The notes under the pieces were generated by a model that was not told the DNA's origin, did no database searches, and saw only the letters and a list, made by a program, of their open reading frames with translations. This document shows, piece after piece, positions 1 to 8,620 of a DNA stretch of 57,712 nt (position 1 is the first letter of the stretch; each line of letters opens with the position of its first letter). The stretch comes from Clostridia bacterium. Lineage in GTDB: Bacteria; Bacillota; Clostridia; TANB77; CAG-508. The stretch is from the NCBI GenBank assembly GCA_022797145.1, contig JAAWKA010000009.1, positions 1-57,712 on the forward strand, given 5' to 3'. The translations under genes and the position numbers were made by a program.

Positions 1-615
1 AAAATCGAAGCCCTTAAGATATATAAAATAGGACTTATTCAAGAGTCATATAATAACAATTGTGGTAATAAAATAAAAATGAAAGACTTAATTATACAAA
101 AATCTATAAGAAATGCCAAAAATGAAGTAGCTAATGTATATAGTGTTAGTAACAAAGAAGGATTTATACTACAATCAGAACAGTTTAAAGATAGGACAGT
201 AGCAAGTGAAGATACACAAAATTATAAAATTGTCGAAAAAAATGACTTTGCATATAATCCAGCTCGTATTAATGTAGGCTCTATTGCAAGAATGAAACAA
301 GATGTAAAAGGAATAATTAGTCCAATGTACATATGCTTTAGGGGCAATGAAAAAATAATACCAGAATATTTAGAGTATTTTTTTAAATCTTATAAATTTA
401 CATATGAGATGAATAAAAGACTTGAAGGTAGTGTAAGAATGTGTTTGTCATATGAATCGATGATAAATATACCTATAGCATTACCATGTATAGAAGAACA
501 AAGAAAAGTATCAGATTTATTTAATAGTGTAGGTCATAAGATTAATCAAGAAGAAAGAAAATTAAAAAAACTAAATGAAATAAAAAAGGGATTATTACAA
601 AAAATGTTTATATAG
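1..615 (+). CDS. Type I restriction enzyme specificity subunit (HsdS), 3' part
   Basis: The frame is open from base 1, so the gene starts left of the window. The first residues (KIEALKIYKIGLIQ) match the conserved coiled-coil spacer that ends the first half of HsdS proteins, and the end (KLKKLNEIKKGLLQKMFI) is a second copy of that spacer. The part between, including EEQRKVSDLF, is the second target-recognition domain. HsdS sets the DNA sequence recognised by the HsdM/HsdR complex. An internal ATG at 79 lacks a convincing ribosome site and lies between the two halves, so I prefer the longer frame. No hsdM or hsdR is visible here; they would lie upstream. Family assignment is firm; the target sequence cannot be read from this. 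Confidence 0.88.
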   Translation, partial: KIEALKIYKIGLIQESYNNNCGNKIKMKDLIIQKSIRNAKNEVANVYSVSNKEGFILQSEQFKDRTVASEDTQNYKIVEKNDFAYNPARINVGSIARMKQDVKGIISPMYICFRGNEKIIPEYLEYFFKSYKFTYEMNKRLEGSVRMCLSYESMINIPIALPCIEEQRKVSDLFNSVGHKINQEERKLKKLNEIKKGLLQKMFI

Positions 616-637
616 AGTAGCAAAAAAGCTACTCTAT
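611..637 (+). terminator. Rho-independent terminator after hsdS
   Basis: A stem with arms ATAGAGTAGC and GCTACTCTAT around an A6 loop overlaps the stop codon of the specificity gene. The T-run after it is poor, so it may be a weak or bidirectional terminator. Confidence 0.6.
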
Positions 638-689
638 ATTGCTATAAACATAAAAATATTGTAAAATATACATCAAGAGGTAAAATGAA

Positions 690-1064
690 ATGTATAGTGA
701 AAAAGTAATAAAATATTTTGAAAATCCTATTAATATGGGATATATGGAAAATGCAAGTTCAACAGGTATAACTGAAAACGAAGTTTGTAGTGACATTATA
801 AAAATATATTTAAAAATAAATAAAGATATTATTATAGACGCAAAATTTGAAGTAAAAGGATGTCCACCTATTATAGCCTCATGTTGTGTTGTAACAGAAG
901 CCATAAAAGATATGAATATAGAACAAGTAATACATATAGATGGACCATTTATTATTAAAGAATTAGATGGATTACCAAAAGAAAAAGAACATTGTGCAGA
1001 ACTGGTTCAAAAAACATTATATAGGGCGATTCATAATTATAAAAATAAAAAAATAAGGAGCTAA
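690..1064 (+). CDS. IscU/NifU-type iron-sulfur cluster scaffold protein
   Basis: The 124-residue protein matches the single-domain IscU/NifU-N fold. It carries the three expected cluster-binding cysteines, in VCSD, GCPP and EHCAEL, and the Asp after the first Cys that is usual in this family. Such proteins receive sulfur from a cysteine desulfurase and assemble a labile Fe-S cluster for transfer to target enzymes in the cytoplasm. The Ala/Gly around the second Cys are replaced by Pro-Pro, a mild divergence. The start has an AGAGG ribosome site. No cysteine desulfurase is adjacent; the next gene begins 2 bases after this one and is a phosphoesterase, so co-transcription is likely but a shared role is not evident. 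Confidence 0.8.
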   Translation: MYSEKVIKYFENPINMGYMENASSTGITENEVCSDIIKIYLKINKDIIIDAKFEVKGCPPIIASCCVVTEAIKDMNIEQVIHIDGPFIIKELDGLPKEKEHCAELVQKTLYRAIHNYKNKKIRS

Positions 1065-1066
1065 TT

Positions 1067-1831
1067 ATGATTTATATTACAGGCGATACACATTCAGATT
1101 TTACAAGATTTACTGAGGATCAATTTCCAATACAATCCGAGATGACAAAGAGTGATTATGTAATAATATGTGGCGATTTTGGAGGAGTATGGACTTTTGA
1201 AGAAGAGAGCCGTCGCGAAAAAGAAGTTTTAGACTGGTTAAATGAAAGAAATTTCACTACTTTATTTGTAGATGGAAATCATGAAAACTATACAAGATTA
1301 TATAATAATTATCTAGTAGAAGAATGGAATGGAGGAAAAGTACATAGAATTAGGAATTCAGTTTTACATTTAATGCGTGGAGAAATATTTGATATAGATA
1401 ATAAAAAGATATTTGCATTTGGTGGTGCAAAATCTCATGATATACAAGATGGAATATTAAACTTAGATGAAGAAGAGAGAATATATGAATATCGTAAAAG
1501 AGGAGCATACTTTAGAATAAGAGATTTTTCGTGGTGGGATCTAGAATTACCAACTAAAGAAGAAATGGAAAATGGTATAAATAATTTAGAAAAAGTGAAT
1601 TATAAAGTGGATTATATTATCTCTCATTGTTGTCCTACAAGTATTCAAACCATACTAGGTGCAGGAAAATTTGAGAAAGATTATTTAACAGACTATTTTC
1701 AAAAAATTATGGAAAAATGTGAATTTAAGAAATGGTATTTTGGTCATTATCATGATTATAGACAAGTTGATTCACAATTTGTTTTATTATATGAAGATAT
1801 AGTTCAACCGGAATTTGAAAATATTTTTTAA
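1067..1831 (+). CDS. Metallophosphoesterase (calcineurin-like)
   Basis: The 254-residue protein shows the metal-binding motifs of calcineurin-like phosphoesterases in order: GDTH near the N-terminus, GDFGG, GNHEN, the SHCCP histidine, and GHYHD near the C-terminus. These residues bind two metal ions and hydrolyse phosphate esters. The exact substrate is unknown for this subgroup, common in Firmicutes as a stand-alone cytoplasmic enzyme. It starts 2 bases after the upstream scaffold gene, with GGAG of the ribosome site inside that gene's end, so the two are probably one transcript. Confidence 0.88.
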   Translation: MIYITGDTHSDFTRFTEDQFPIQSEMTKSDYVIICGDFGGVWTFEEESRREKEVLDWLNERNFTTLFVDGNHENYTRLYNNYLVEEWNGGKVHRIRNSVLHLMRGEIFDIDNKKIFAFGGAKSHDIQDGILNLDEEERIYEYRKRGAYFRIRDFSWWDLELPTKEEMENGINNLEKVNYKVDYIISHCCPTSIQTILGAGKFEKDYLTDYFQKIMEKCEFKKWYFGHYHDYRQVDSQFVLLYEDIVQPEFENIF

Positions 1832-1844
1832 TAAAACTACTTTA

Positions 1845-1931
1845 TGTCGAAAAATGTGATTTTTAGGATATAAAACATATAGAATTTTGTGATAAACCTA
1901 TATTGAAAATACAAGAATTTTGTGATACAAT
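1845..1931 (+). promoter_or_regulatory. Promoter region with Spo0A-like box and 33-bp-spaced direct repeats
   Basis: TGTCGAA at 1845-1851 is a perfect Spo0A box (known consensus TGNCGAA). A sigma-A-like promoter follows: TTGAAA at 1903-1908, 17 bases, TACAAT at 1926-1931. The 14-mer AGAATTTTGTGATA occurs twice, at 1881-1894 and 1914-1927, one copy upstream of the -35 and one in the spacer. The 33-bp period is about three helical turns, as expected for a dimeric repressor. The regulator is unknown. Confidence 0.5.
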
Positions 1932-1950
1932 ATATGCAGAGGTGAAAAGT

Positions 1951-3285
1951 ATGAGCCGTTTAAGGAGAAAAATAGACCAATATTTAATAGATTGGAAAAA
2001 TGATAAAAACAAAATGCCATTGATTGTAAAAGGTGCAAGACAAATAGGAAAAACTGATAGTATAGAAAATTTTGCAAAAAGCAATTATAAAAATCTAGTG
2101 GAAATTAATTTTGCAATTGAAAAACAATACTTAGATATTTTCAAAGATGGTTTTGATGTTAATAGTATATTAAAGAACATTTCTTTTAAAAATCCAAATT
2201 TTAAATTTGCGCCAGAAGAAACCTTAATTTTCTTTGATGAACTTCAAGCATGTCCTAATTGTGCAACAGCACTGAAATCATTTAACCAAGATGGAAGATT
2301 TGATGTAATTTGTTCTGGATCGTTGATGGGGATAAACTATAAAGAAATAGAGTCAAACAGTGTTGGAAATAAGATTGATTATAATATGTATTCAATGGAT
2401 TTTGAAGAATTTTTATGGGCAAAGGGATATAAAGAAGAACAGATTGAAGATTTATATAAATGTATGATTGAAACTAAGCCATTAAGTACAGTGCAATATG
2501 ATGTTATGATGTCTAATTTTAAAGAATTTATGGTAGTTGGTGGAATGCCAGCAATAGTAAATAGATTTATTTCTCAAAAAAATTATAGTGGAATATTAGA
2601 AATGCAAAAACAAATTTTATTAGACTATGAAGAAGATATTACAAAATATGCTCAAGGATTAGATCAAGGAAAAATATTAAGTGTGTATAGAAAGATTCCT
2701 ACATTTCTGGGAAATGAAAATAAAAAATTTCAAATTTCTAAAGTTGACAATGGTGCTAGAAGTAGAGAATATATCGGAACAATAGAATGGCTAGATAATG
2801 CAGGTATAATTAATATTTCATATTGCATGGAACAACCAGAGCTTCCACTTGGTGGTAATTATAATCCAGATAATTATAGATTATATTTTAGTGATACAGG
2901 AGTATTAATTGGTTCACTTGATGAAGAAGCTCAAGATGATTTAAGGAAGAATGAAAATTTTAATACTTACAAAGGCGCAATTTTTGAAAATATTGTTGGA
3001 GATATGCTTGTAAAAGCAGGATATAAATTGTATTTTTATAAGAATGAAAAAGGAACAATTGAAATGGATTTCTTTATAAGAGATAAAGATTCATTAATTC
3101 CTGTTGAAGTAAAGGCAAATGATAATGCAACAGCTTCATTAAATAATTTAATTGATAATGATAAATATGAAGATATAAGATATGGAATAAAATTATGTAA
3201 TAGAAATATAGGATTTAACGGCAAATTTTATACTTTCCCCTATTTCTTAACATTTCTTTTGAAAAGATATCTAAAAGAAAAATAA
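1951..3285 (+). CDS. ATP-binding protein, AAA_14/DUF4143 family
   Basis: The start chosen is the ATG at 1951, which has an AGAGGTG ribosome site; an earlier in-frame codon at 1903 has none and lies inside the promoter. The protein (444 residues) has a Walker A motif GARQIGKT near residue 40, a Walker B-like LIFFDELQ, and the sensor motif CSGSLMG. The C-terminal half is the DUF4143 domain, ending in EMDFF and PVEVKA, a PD-(D/E)XK-like signature. The family is widespread as solitary genes in anaerobes and archaea; its role is unknown, with proposals ranging from DNA processing to toxin-like activity. Only the ATPase and nuclease-like folds can be stated. Confidence 0.85.
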   Translation: MSRLRRKIDQYLIDWKNDKNKMPLIVKGARQIGKTDSIENFAKSNYKNLVEINFAIEKQYLDIFKDGFDVNSILKNISFKNPNFKFAPEETLIFFDELQACPNCATALKSFNQDGRFDVICSGSLMGINYKEIESNSVGNKIDYNMYSMDFEEFLWAKGYKEEQIEDLYKCMIETKPLSTVQYDVMMSNFKEFMVVGGMPAIVNRFISQKNYSGILEMQKQILLDYEEDITKYAQGLDQGKILSVYRKIPTFLGNENKKFQISKVDNGARSREYIGTIEWLDNAGIINISYCMEQPELPLGGNYNPDNYRLYFSDTGVLIGSLDEEAQDDLRKNENFNTYKGAIFENIVGDMLVKAGYKLYFYKNEKGTIEMDFFIRDKDSLIPVEVKANDNATASLNNLIDNDKYEDIRYGIKLCNRNIGFNGKFYTFPYFLTFLLKRYLKEK

Positions 3286-3293
3286 AAATATAA

Positions 3294-3339
3294 AAGGTGG
3301 GCAAAGAGAAGTTTTAAAAAAATTCTTTTTACCCACCTT
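3294..3339. terminator. Bidirectional terminator between convergent genes
   Basis: Arms AAGGTGGG and CCCACCTT with further partial pairing (AAAGAGAA against TTCTTTTT) lie between the plus-strand ATPase gene and a minus-strand gene. U-rich or A-rich flanks on both sides allow use in either direction. Confidence 0.7.
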
Positions 3340-3356
3340 CAATTTTAGGCATAAAT

Positions 3357-3683
3357 CTAAGAATTTAAAGCATTATTCAGAAACTTAACTGCATCACCAA
3401 ACCCAGTCCTATAATATTTCTCATTCCAATAAATACAATGTTGTAAAAAATCATCACGCAAATCATCTAAAACATCAGAAACATAATCCTTTTTAGAATC
3501 CAAAGTAGCATCCAAAATCCTATCAGCAAAAACATCAAACTTAAGCAAATGCCTTTTATCTTCCTCACTCAAATTAGTTTCCAACTCTTCAGACCTAAAA
3601 TCCAGCCAATCTGTCATCAAGTCATTCTCATCGTTTAAATTATTATTTACATTTTCAAAACAACAAAAACATTTTTTATTCAT
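3357..3683 (-). CDS. Small acidic protein of unknown function
   Basis: I do not recognise the family. The ATG at 3683 is preferred because a GGAGG ribosome site lies just upstream, overlapping an earlier ATG at 3698. The 108-residue protein begins with three cysteines (KKCFCCFENV), which may bind metal. The rest is acidic and predicted helical, with DVLDDLRDDFLQHC and a final DAVKFLNNALNS. It is convergent with the ATPase gene. The region between it and the next gene contains TTGGGCACAC twice (near 3720 and 3780). Confidence 0.6.
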   Translation of the reverse strand: MNKKCFCCFENVNNNLNDENDLMTDWLDFRSEELETNLSEEDKRHLLKFDVFADRILDATLDSKKDYVSDVLDDLRDDFLQHCIYWNEKYYRTGFGDAVKFLNNALNS

Positions 3684-3754
3684 AATCAAAACCTCCATAA
3701 ATTTATTTTGTTGGGCTCAATTTGGGCACACACTTCCCCAAAACGAACCCAAAA

Positions 3755-4475
3755 TCACATAAATTTACAAAGTACAAAAATTGGGCACACCCAATATATC
3801 AACCAATACACCGAAAAGCTTTGTCTACCAATAGTTTGCGAAAATGACTCATAACCCGAAGGTCTGTGCTTTTTAGCAAGTTCTCTTGTTGCGATTTCTC
3901 CTAAATCTGTTAATGCTACTTCCATGTCTGTCATATTATCTCTTAACGACTCTTTTCTAATTCTTTTAAATTCTTTATACTCAAATGCTTTCATTCCTGA
4001 CCAAGCCTGATATATTTCATTTGTTAAAACTGCATATTCAATATTTTTTGTTATTCCATTTTCTTCCCATACATCTGTTAATTTACGTCTATCTACAATA
4101 CCAGTCATTCTTGATTTAATCCAATTATCATCATATCCACGACTTCTATAATAATCAACCGCATGATTAATAGCAAGTTCTGGATCAAATACTTCATTTA
4201 TTCTGTCATTTCCCATTTTAGCAAGTCAAAGTTTAAATGGTTCAGCCTTTGGAATTGGTATTGACTCTATTAGTCTTAATATTCCTTTTGTTTACCATCA
4301 TTAGATTTCATTTTCAACTGTACGATATTTTCGTACAGTTGACTTCCTTCTTCTGTTAACTTTCTTTTTAAATCTTTTTGGAATTTTACTATCAGTTAAA
4401 GTACTAATAATATCAATAACACTAAAATAATATTCTTCTTTTTCACTATCTTCAAAAAGATTTGAAATTGTTTCT
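3755..4475 (-). pseudogene. Degraded DinD/BRO-N family gene
   Basis: Reading leftward, pieces in different frames together match the DinD (DNA-damage-inducible D)/BRO-N family. They are a first piece with YYFSVIDIISTLTDSKIP, a shifted piece with QLKMKSNDGKQKEY, then LIESIPIPKAEPFKL, a TGA where the family has Trp (L-stop-LAKMG), and a long open part with AINHAVDYYRSRGYDD, GIVDRRKLTDVWEENG and EVALTDLGEIATREL. At least two frame changes and the internal stop separate the pieces. The N-terminus is missing and the C-terminus is short and aberrant. This is a decaying accessory gene, consistent with the restriction-system neighbourhood. The open segment 3755-4216 alone would lack the N-terminal domain. 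Confidence 0.75.
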
Positions 4476-4489
4476 AATTTATTATTATG

Positions 4490-4582
4490 GACAAATTATA
4501 TCAAGAATAAGTATTCCACTAAATGAATATGAACTAGAAAATGCTTTTCAGGAAAGCATTAAAAAAATAAAAACAGCTTAAT
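4490..4582 (+). pseudogene. C-terminal fragment of an unidentified protein
   Basis: A short plus-strand frame ending at a TAA at 4580-4582 reads like the tail of a real protein (…SRISIPLNEYELENAFQESI…). It has no start codon context and begins exactly where the DinD remnant on the other strand fades out. It is best seen as the leftover of a deletion that joined two unrelated genes. I cannot name the parent family. Confidence 0.35.
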
Positions 4583-4602
4583 CTATACTATTTTAAAGTA
4601 AT

Positions 4603-4640
4603 GGAGCAGATACCAATAATTGTCCTTGTTGGTAGTGCTC
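4603..4640 (-). terminator. Terminator of glmS
   Basis: On the minus strand, arms GGAGCACTACCAA and TTGGTATCTGCTCC form a long stem just downstream of the glmS stop codon, followed by a T-rich stretch. Confidence 0.6.
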
Positions 4641-4665
4641 CTTATTATAAATTTAGATTTGATTA

Positions 4666-6507
4666 TTATTCTACAGTAACAGATTTTGCTAAATTTCTTG
4701 GTTTATCTACATCAAGTCCTTTTTCTTTTGAAATATAGTAAGCAAATAGTTGTAAAGGAATAACAGAAAGAATTGGAGAAAGCATAGAATCTGTTTTGGG
4801 AATTTTAATGACTTTATCATAATTATGATTTTCTATATCTTCACTTGTAATAATAAATGTTTTTGCACCACGAGTAATTACTTCTTGAATATTACTTACA
4901 GTTTTCTCAACTAAGTTTGGAGAAGTTATAATTCCAATAACAGTAATTCCATTTTCTATAAGGGCAATAGGCCCATGTTTCAATTCACCAGCGGCATAAG
5001 CTTCTGAATGTATGTAAGAGATTTCTTTTAGCTTTAAAGAACCTTCCATAGAAACAGCATAATCAGTACCCCTTCCTAAGAAGAAAATATCATGTTCTGT
5101 ATAAACCTTATGTGCAAAAGATTTTACTTCTTCAGAAAGTTCTAATATCTGTTCAATTTTAGATGGTAAAGATAGAATTTCAGTTTTTAGAGTATTGATT
5201 CTTTCATTAGAAGCACTTCCTAAAATTTCAGCAAAGTAGATAGCTAAAACTGATAGTAAAGTTACTTGGGCAGTAAAAGCTTTAGTTGAAGCAACAGCAA
5301 TTTCAGGACCTGCATGAGTATAAATGGTATAATCAGCTTCTCTTGTTATAGAACTACCAATAACATTAGAAATAGCAAGTGTTTTTGCTCCTTTTGATTT
5401 TGCAAGTTTTAAAGCTGCAATAGTATCAGCTGTTTCACCAGACTGAGTAACATAAATACATAATGTTTTTTCATCTATAATAGGATTTCTATATCTAAAT
5501 TCAGAAGCGATATCTATACAAACTGGGAGCTTACACAAGTTTTCAATTAAAGATTTGGCAGAAAGACCAGCATACATTGCTGTACCACATGCAACAATAT
5601 AGATGTTATTAATATTAGATAAGTATTCCTTTGAAATATTTATTTCACTAAAATTAACTAAAGATCCTGCTTTTATTGTAGAACCAATAGTTTCTCTAAC
5701 AGAACGAGGTTGTTCATATATTTCTTTTAACATATAATCTTCATAACCATCTTTTTCAGCAGCAGAAGCATCCCATTCAATATTTTTTAAGTCTTTTGAG
5801 ATAGGGGTTAAGTTTTTATCATAAAAATAAATAGAATCTGTATGCAATTGAACAATATCTCCATCATTCAATAAATAGAAATTTTTAGTAAAAGATAATA
5901 TAGCTGGGATATCAGAAGAAATAAACTTTTCTTTTTCTCCTACTCCAATAACTAAAGGACTATCCTTTCTAGCAACAATCATACAATCAGGAAATTCAGA
6001 GCAAATAATTTCAATAGCATAACTTCCTTTCAAGTCCATACAAGCACTATGAACAGCTCTTAAAAATTTTTTATTATCATTGTTGACATCTTTATTAAAG
6101 TAATAATGTACTAAATTTGGAATAACTTCTGTATCAGTTGCTGATTTAAAAGTGTATCCATTTGAAGTTAAAAAACTTCTCAATTCTTGATAATTTTCAA
6201 TAATTCCGTTATGAACAACACTAAAAGTGTTGGAATTATCCATATGAGGATGAGAATTTTCTTTAGAGGGTTTTCCATGAGTAGCCCATCTAGTATGAGC
6301 AATACCAATGCTACCTTCTAAGTCATTAATACCATCTAAATTATATAAATTTTTTACTCTCCCCATATCTTTCATATTAGAAATATAATTGTTTTCAATA
6401 GTTGAAACACCAGCTGAATCATAACCTCTATATTCTAATTTTAATAGTCCATCAATTAGTATAGGACAAGCTTTTTGATGTCCTATATAACCTACAATTC
6501 CACACAT
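4666..6507 (-). CDS. glmS: Glutamine-fructose-6-phosphate aminotransferase (isomerizing)
   Basis: GlmS converts fructose-6-phosphate and glutamine to glucosamine-6-phosphate, the first step of amino-sugar synthesis for peptidoglycan. The 613-residue protein has the usual length. The N-terminal MCGIVGYIG supplies the catalytic Cys2 of the class II amidotransferase domain, with HTRWATHG and HNGIIENY following. Two SIS sugar-isomerase domains fill the C-terminal half (VTQSGETADT, FLGRGTDY, LKHGPIALIE), ending in the conserved KSVTVE. An AGGAGG ribosome site precedes the ATG. It is controlled by the self-cleaving ribozyme in its leader. It stands alone on this strand. Confidence 0.98.
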   Translation of the reverse strand: MCGIVGYIGHQKACPILIDGLLKLEYRGYDSAGVSTIENNYISNMKDMGRVKNLYNLDGINDLEGSIGIAHTRWATHGKPSKENSHPHMDNSNTFSVVHNGIIENYQELRSFLTSNGYTFKSATDTEVIPNLVHYYFNKDVNNDNKKFLRAVHSACMDLKGSYAIEIICSEFPDCMIVARKDSPLVIGVGEKEKFISSDIPAILSFTKNFYLLNDGDIVQLHTDSIYFYDKNLTPISKDLKNIEWDASAAEKDGYEDYMLKEIYEQPRSVRETIGSTIKAGSLVNFSEINISKEYLSNINNIYIVACGTAMYAGLSAKSLIENLCKLPVCIDIASEFRYRNPIIDEKTLCIYVTQSGETADTIAALKLAKSKGAKTLAISNVIGSSITREADYTIYTHAGPEIAVASTKAFTAQVTLLSVLAIYFAEILGSASNERINTLKTEILSLPSKIEQILELSEEVKSFAHKVYTEHDIFFLGRGTDYAVSMEGSLKLKEISYIHSEAYAAGELKHGPIALIENGITVIGIITSPNLVEKTVSNIQEVITRGAKTFIITSEDIENHNYDKVIKIPKTDSMLSPILSVIPLQLFAYYISKEKGLDVDKPRNLAKSVTVE

Positions 6508-6599
6508 AATATATACCTCCTAAAAGTTAAATTTGAAAGTATACAAAATAAATGTTACTATACTAGACTTTGTTATAATATTACTATTATTTTTTTATC

Positions 6600-6692
6600 T
6601 AATACTTAAATGACAGTAACTATGCCATAGAGTCATCCGCCGAATATTTCGATAAACTCTTTCCTCGTCAACAATAAAATTGTTCAGGCGCT
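6600..6692 (-). ncRNA. glmS ribozyme-riboswitch
   Basis: On the minus strand the glmS leader contains the conserved ribozyme elements in order: the cleavage site A/GCGCC (cleavage between 6692 and 6691), then GTTGACGAGG, TTTATCGAAAT, TTCGGCGGATGACTC and a terminal hairpin ending in ACTGTCATTT. In known cases glucosamine-6-phosphate acts as cofactor for self-cleavage, after which the downstream mRNA is degraded. The remaining leader to 6508 holds no other recognisable element. The 3' limit is approximate. Confidence 0.95.
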
Positions 6693-6717
6693 TTTAATAT
6701 ACAATAAACTCCCTTCT

Positions 6718-6746
6718 TTTATAAAATAATTTGTATTAACTTTCAA
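6718..6746 (-). promoter_or_regulatory. Sigma-A-type promoter of glmS
   Basis: On the minus strand TTGAAA (6746-6741), a 17-base spacer and TATAAA (6723-6718) lie about 25 bases before the ribozyme cleavage site, so the RNA upstream of the cleavage point is short, as is usual. Confidence 0.7.
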
Positions 6747-6894
6747 TTATATATAATATTATAATAAAACTAAAAAAGTAGCAAGTACCAGAAAAAAATT
6801 ATTTTTTATTAAAATATGATTGACACTAAAAAAGAATACATAATATAATATATATATATATAAATATATAAAATAGTATTGAAAGGGGAAAAAA

Positions 6895-7227
6895 ATGGAT
6901 ATTCGGAAGATAATTAAAAAAATTTTTATGTCTTTTCGTTTTAATTTACAAAATGAGGGGAGCAACTTATTAGATCATTATGAAGAACCAAATGCTACAT
7001 ATTTTACTGGAAAATGGACAAAAAGCAATAAAATATACATTGCGGAAATCTTAGATCATGATGGAAGCAAAGAAATACAAGAGAAATTAAAAGCTCCTGA
7101 ATTAGTTAATGTAACAATAGAGGGAGCAAAAATAGTAAAATATCAAATAAGAATTTATGATGAGAAAACAGATGCTTTAATTGAGGAACGGACAACAATA
7201 TATCAAAAAAGAGAGGGGAAAGAGTAA
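6895..7227 (+). CDS. Small protein of unknown function with two CGG codons
   Basis: The ATG at 6895 has a strong GAAAGGGG ribosome site. The 110-residue product has a basic N-terminus and a likely beta-rich body (IYIAEILDHDG, VTIEGAKIVKYQIRIYDE); I do not recognise a family. It is notable for two of the three in-frame CGG codons in the window (codon 4 at 6904-6906, codon 99 at 7189-7191) that do not require a frame change. A +1 shift at the first would end translation at once as MDIGR. A shift at the second would replace the last 12 residues with an unrelated tail running past the hairpin at 7215. A start at the in-frame ATG at 6928 would avoid the first CGG but has no ribosome site. Confidence 0.65.
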   Translation: MDIRKIIKKIFMSFRFNLQNEGSNLLDHYEEPNATYFTGKWTKSNKIYIAEILDHDGSKEIQEKLKAPELVNVTIEGAKIVKYQIRIYDEKTDALIEERTTIYQKREGKE

Positions 7228-7243
7228 TTTCTCCTCTTTCCCC
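7215..7243. terminator. Terminator hairpin between convergent genes
   Basis: Arms GGGGAAAGAG and CTCTTTCCCC around the stop codon of the 6895 gene form a strong stem between it and the convergent BAX-inhibitor family gene. Confidence 0.65.
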
Positions 7244-7251
7244 ATAAAATA

Positions 7252-7914
7252 TTAATTTTTTCTTTTTCCAAAGATAGAAAGTATTCTTATAAAAATATTT
7301 ATAAAGTCAAGATATAATTCCATTGCTCCATAAATATGTAATTTACTTTTATCTAAACCTTCAGTATATTGTAATTGTTTAATCTTATTAATATCATAAG
7401 CTGTAATACCAAAGAAAATAATAAGAATCACCCAATCTAAAACAATATCTAAAACAGAATTTTTAAAAAATAAATTAACTAAACTTAAAATTAAACCAAT
7501 TAGTAGTGAACCAAAAAGTAAAATACGCCAATTACTTAAATCTTTCTTTGTTTTATATCCATAAAGAGCCATACCTCCAAACAATATAGCACTAGCAATG
7601 AATAAATATACAATAGAAGTTAATTCAAATAAAATAAATATTGTAGACAAAGTAACACCATTAATAAAAGCATATAAGAAAAATAGTATTCCAACTATAA
7701 TAGGTGGAAGTTTTTTAAATAAGAATGAAAATAGCAATACAACAGCTATTTCAACAATTAATAAAGTACTCCAGTAATCTCCAATAATAATATCAATAAA
7801 AAGCCCTGAAGCATATGTGTACCAAGCTACAATAGCAGTACCTAAAAGTCCTAAAAACATCCAAAAAAAAGTTTTAGGCAAAAGTTTATCTTCTATAATT
7901 TCTTCTGTTTCCAT
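7252..7914 (-). CDS. BAX inhibitor-1/YccA family membrane protein
   Basis: About seven hydrophobic segments and the C-terminal conserved TAYDINKIKQL…GAMELYLDFINIFIRIL identify the Bax1-I family of integral membrane proteins, some of which act as pH-sensitive calcium leak channels. The bacterial role is not well defined. The start at 7914 (METEEII) is chosen because GGAGGTG lies at the proper distance, overlapping an upstream ATG at 7932. It is a stand-alone gene divergent from hpt. Confidence 0.9.
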   Translation of the reverse strand: METEEIIEDKLLPKTFFWMFLGLLGTAIVAWYTYASGLFIDIIIGDYWSTLLIVEIAVVLLFSFLFKKLPPIIVGILFFLYAFINGVTLSTIFILFELTSIVYLFIASAILFGGMALYGYKTKKDLSNWRILLFGSLLIGLILSLVNLFFKNSVLDIVLDWVILIIFFGITAYDINKIKQLQYTEGLDKSKLHIYGAMELYLDFINIFIRILSIFGKRKN

Positions 7915-8049
7915 ATAAAAAACACCTCCCAAAATTTAATAAAATAATTATAATATAAATGTAAAAAAAAATCCAGTAGATTTTTACAATTACTTTACTT
8001 AATTTAATATAAGAGATATAATAAAAAAAAATAAAAGAAGGATAAAATT

Positions 8050-8568
8050 ATGAAGAATTTAAAAATCTTAATAGAAGAAGAAAAGTTGCAAAAAAGAATA
8101 GAAGAATTAGCAGAACAGATAAATCAAGATTACATAGGAAAAGAGATAATTTTAATATGTATATTAAAAGGCTCAATCTTTTTTACAGTAGATTTAGCAA
8201 AAAAGCTTAAAAATGATATAAAAATAGAATTTATGCAAGTATCTAGTTATGGTCAAGAGACAATAAGTTCTGGGAAAATAGACTTAAAACTAGAAATAAC
8301 AGGTGATGTACAAGGAAAAGATGTTATAATAGTAGAAGATATAATAGACACAGGAGAAACTCTTGATTATTTAAACCAATATATAAAACAAAAGAAGCCA
8401 AGTACTCTGAAAATTTGTACTTTATTAGATAAGCCAGAAAGAAGAAGAAAAAAGATAGATGTGGACTATATTGGTTTTACAATACCAGATAAATTTGTAA
8501 TAGGATATGGATTAGACTATGATGAATACTACAGAAATTTACGATATATAGGATATATAGAAACATAA
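8050..8568 (+). CDS. hpt: Hypoxanthine-guanine phosphoribosyltransferase
   Basis: The 172-residue enzyme salvages hypoxanthine and guanine by transfer to PRPP, giving IMP and GMP in the cytoplasm. LICILKGSIFF and the PRPP loop VEDIIDTGETL are diagnostic, and the C-terminal GYGLDYDEYYRNLRYIG is typical of bacterial Hpt. An AAGAAGGA ribosome site precedes the ATG. In many Firmicutes hpt lies next to tilS and ftsH; here it stands alone before uvrC with a terminator between. Confidence 0.95.
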   Translation: MKNLKILIEEEKLQKRIEELAEQINQDYIGKEIILICILKGSIFFTVDLAKKLKNDIKIEFMQVSSYGQETISSGKIDLKLEITGDVQGKDVIIVEDIIDTGETLDYLNQYIKQKKPSTLKICTLLDKPERRRKKIDVDYIGFTIPDKFVIGYGLDYDEYYRNLRYIGYIET

Positions 8569-8570
8569 AT

Positions 8571-8596
8571 AAAGGTTGCAGTTTCTGCAACCTTTT
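8571..8596 (+). terminator. Rho-independent terminator of hpt
   Basis: Perfect arms AAAGGTTGCAG and CTGCAACCTTT with a TTT loop, directly after the hpt stop codon. Confidence 0.85.
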
Positions 8597-8620
8597 ATAA
8601 AACAATAAAGGAGGAAAGAA

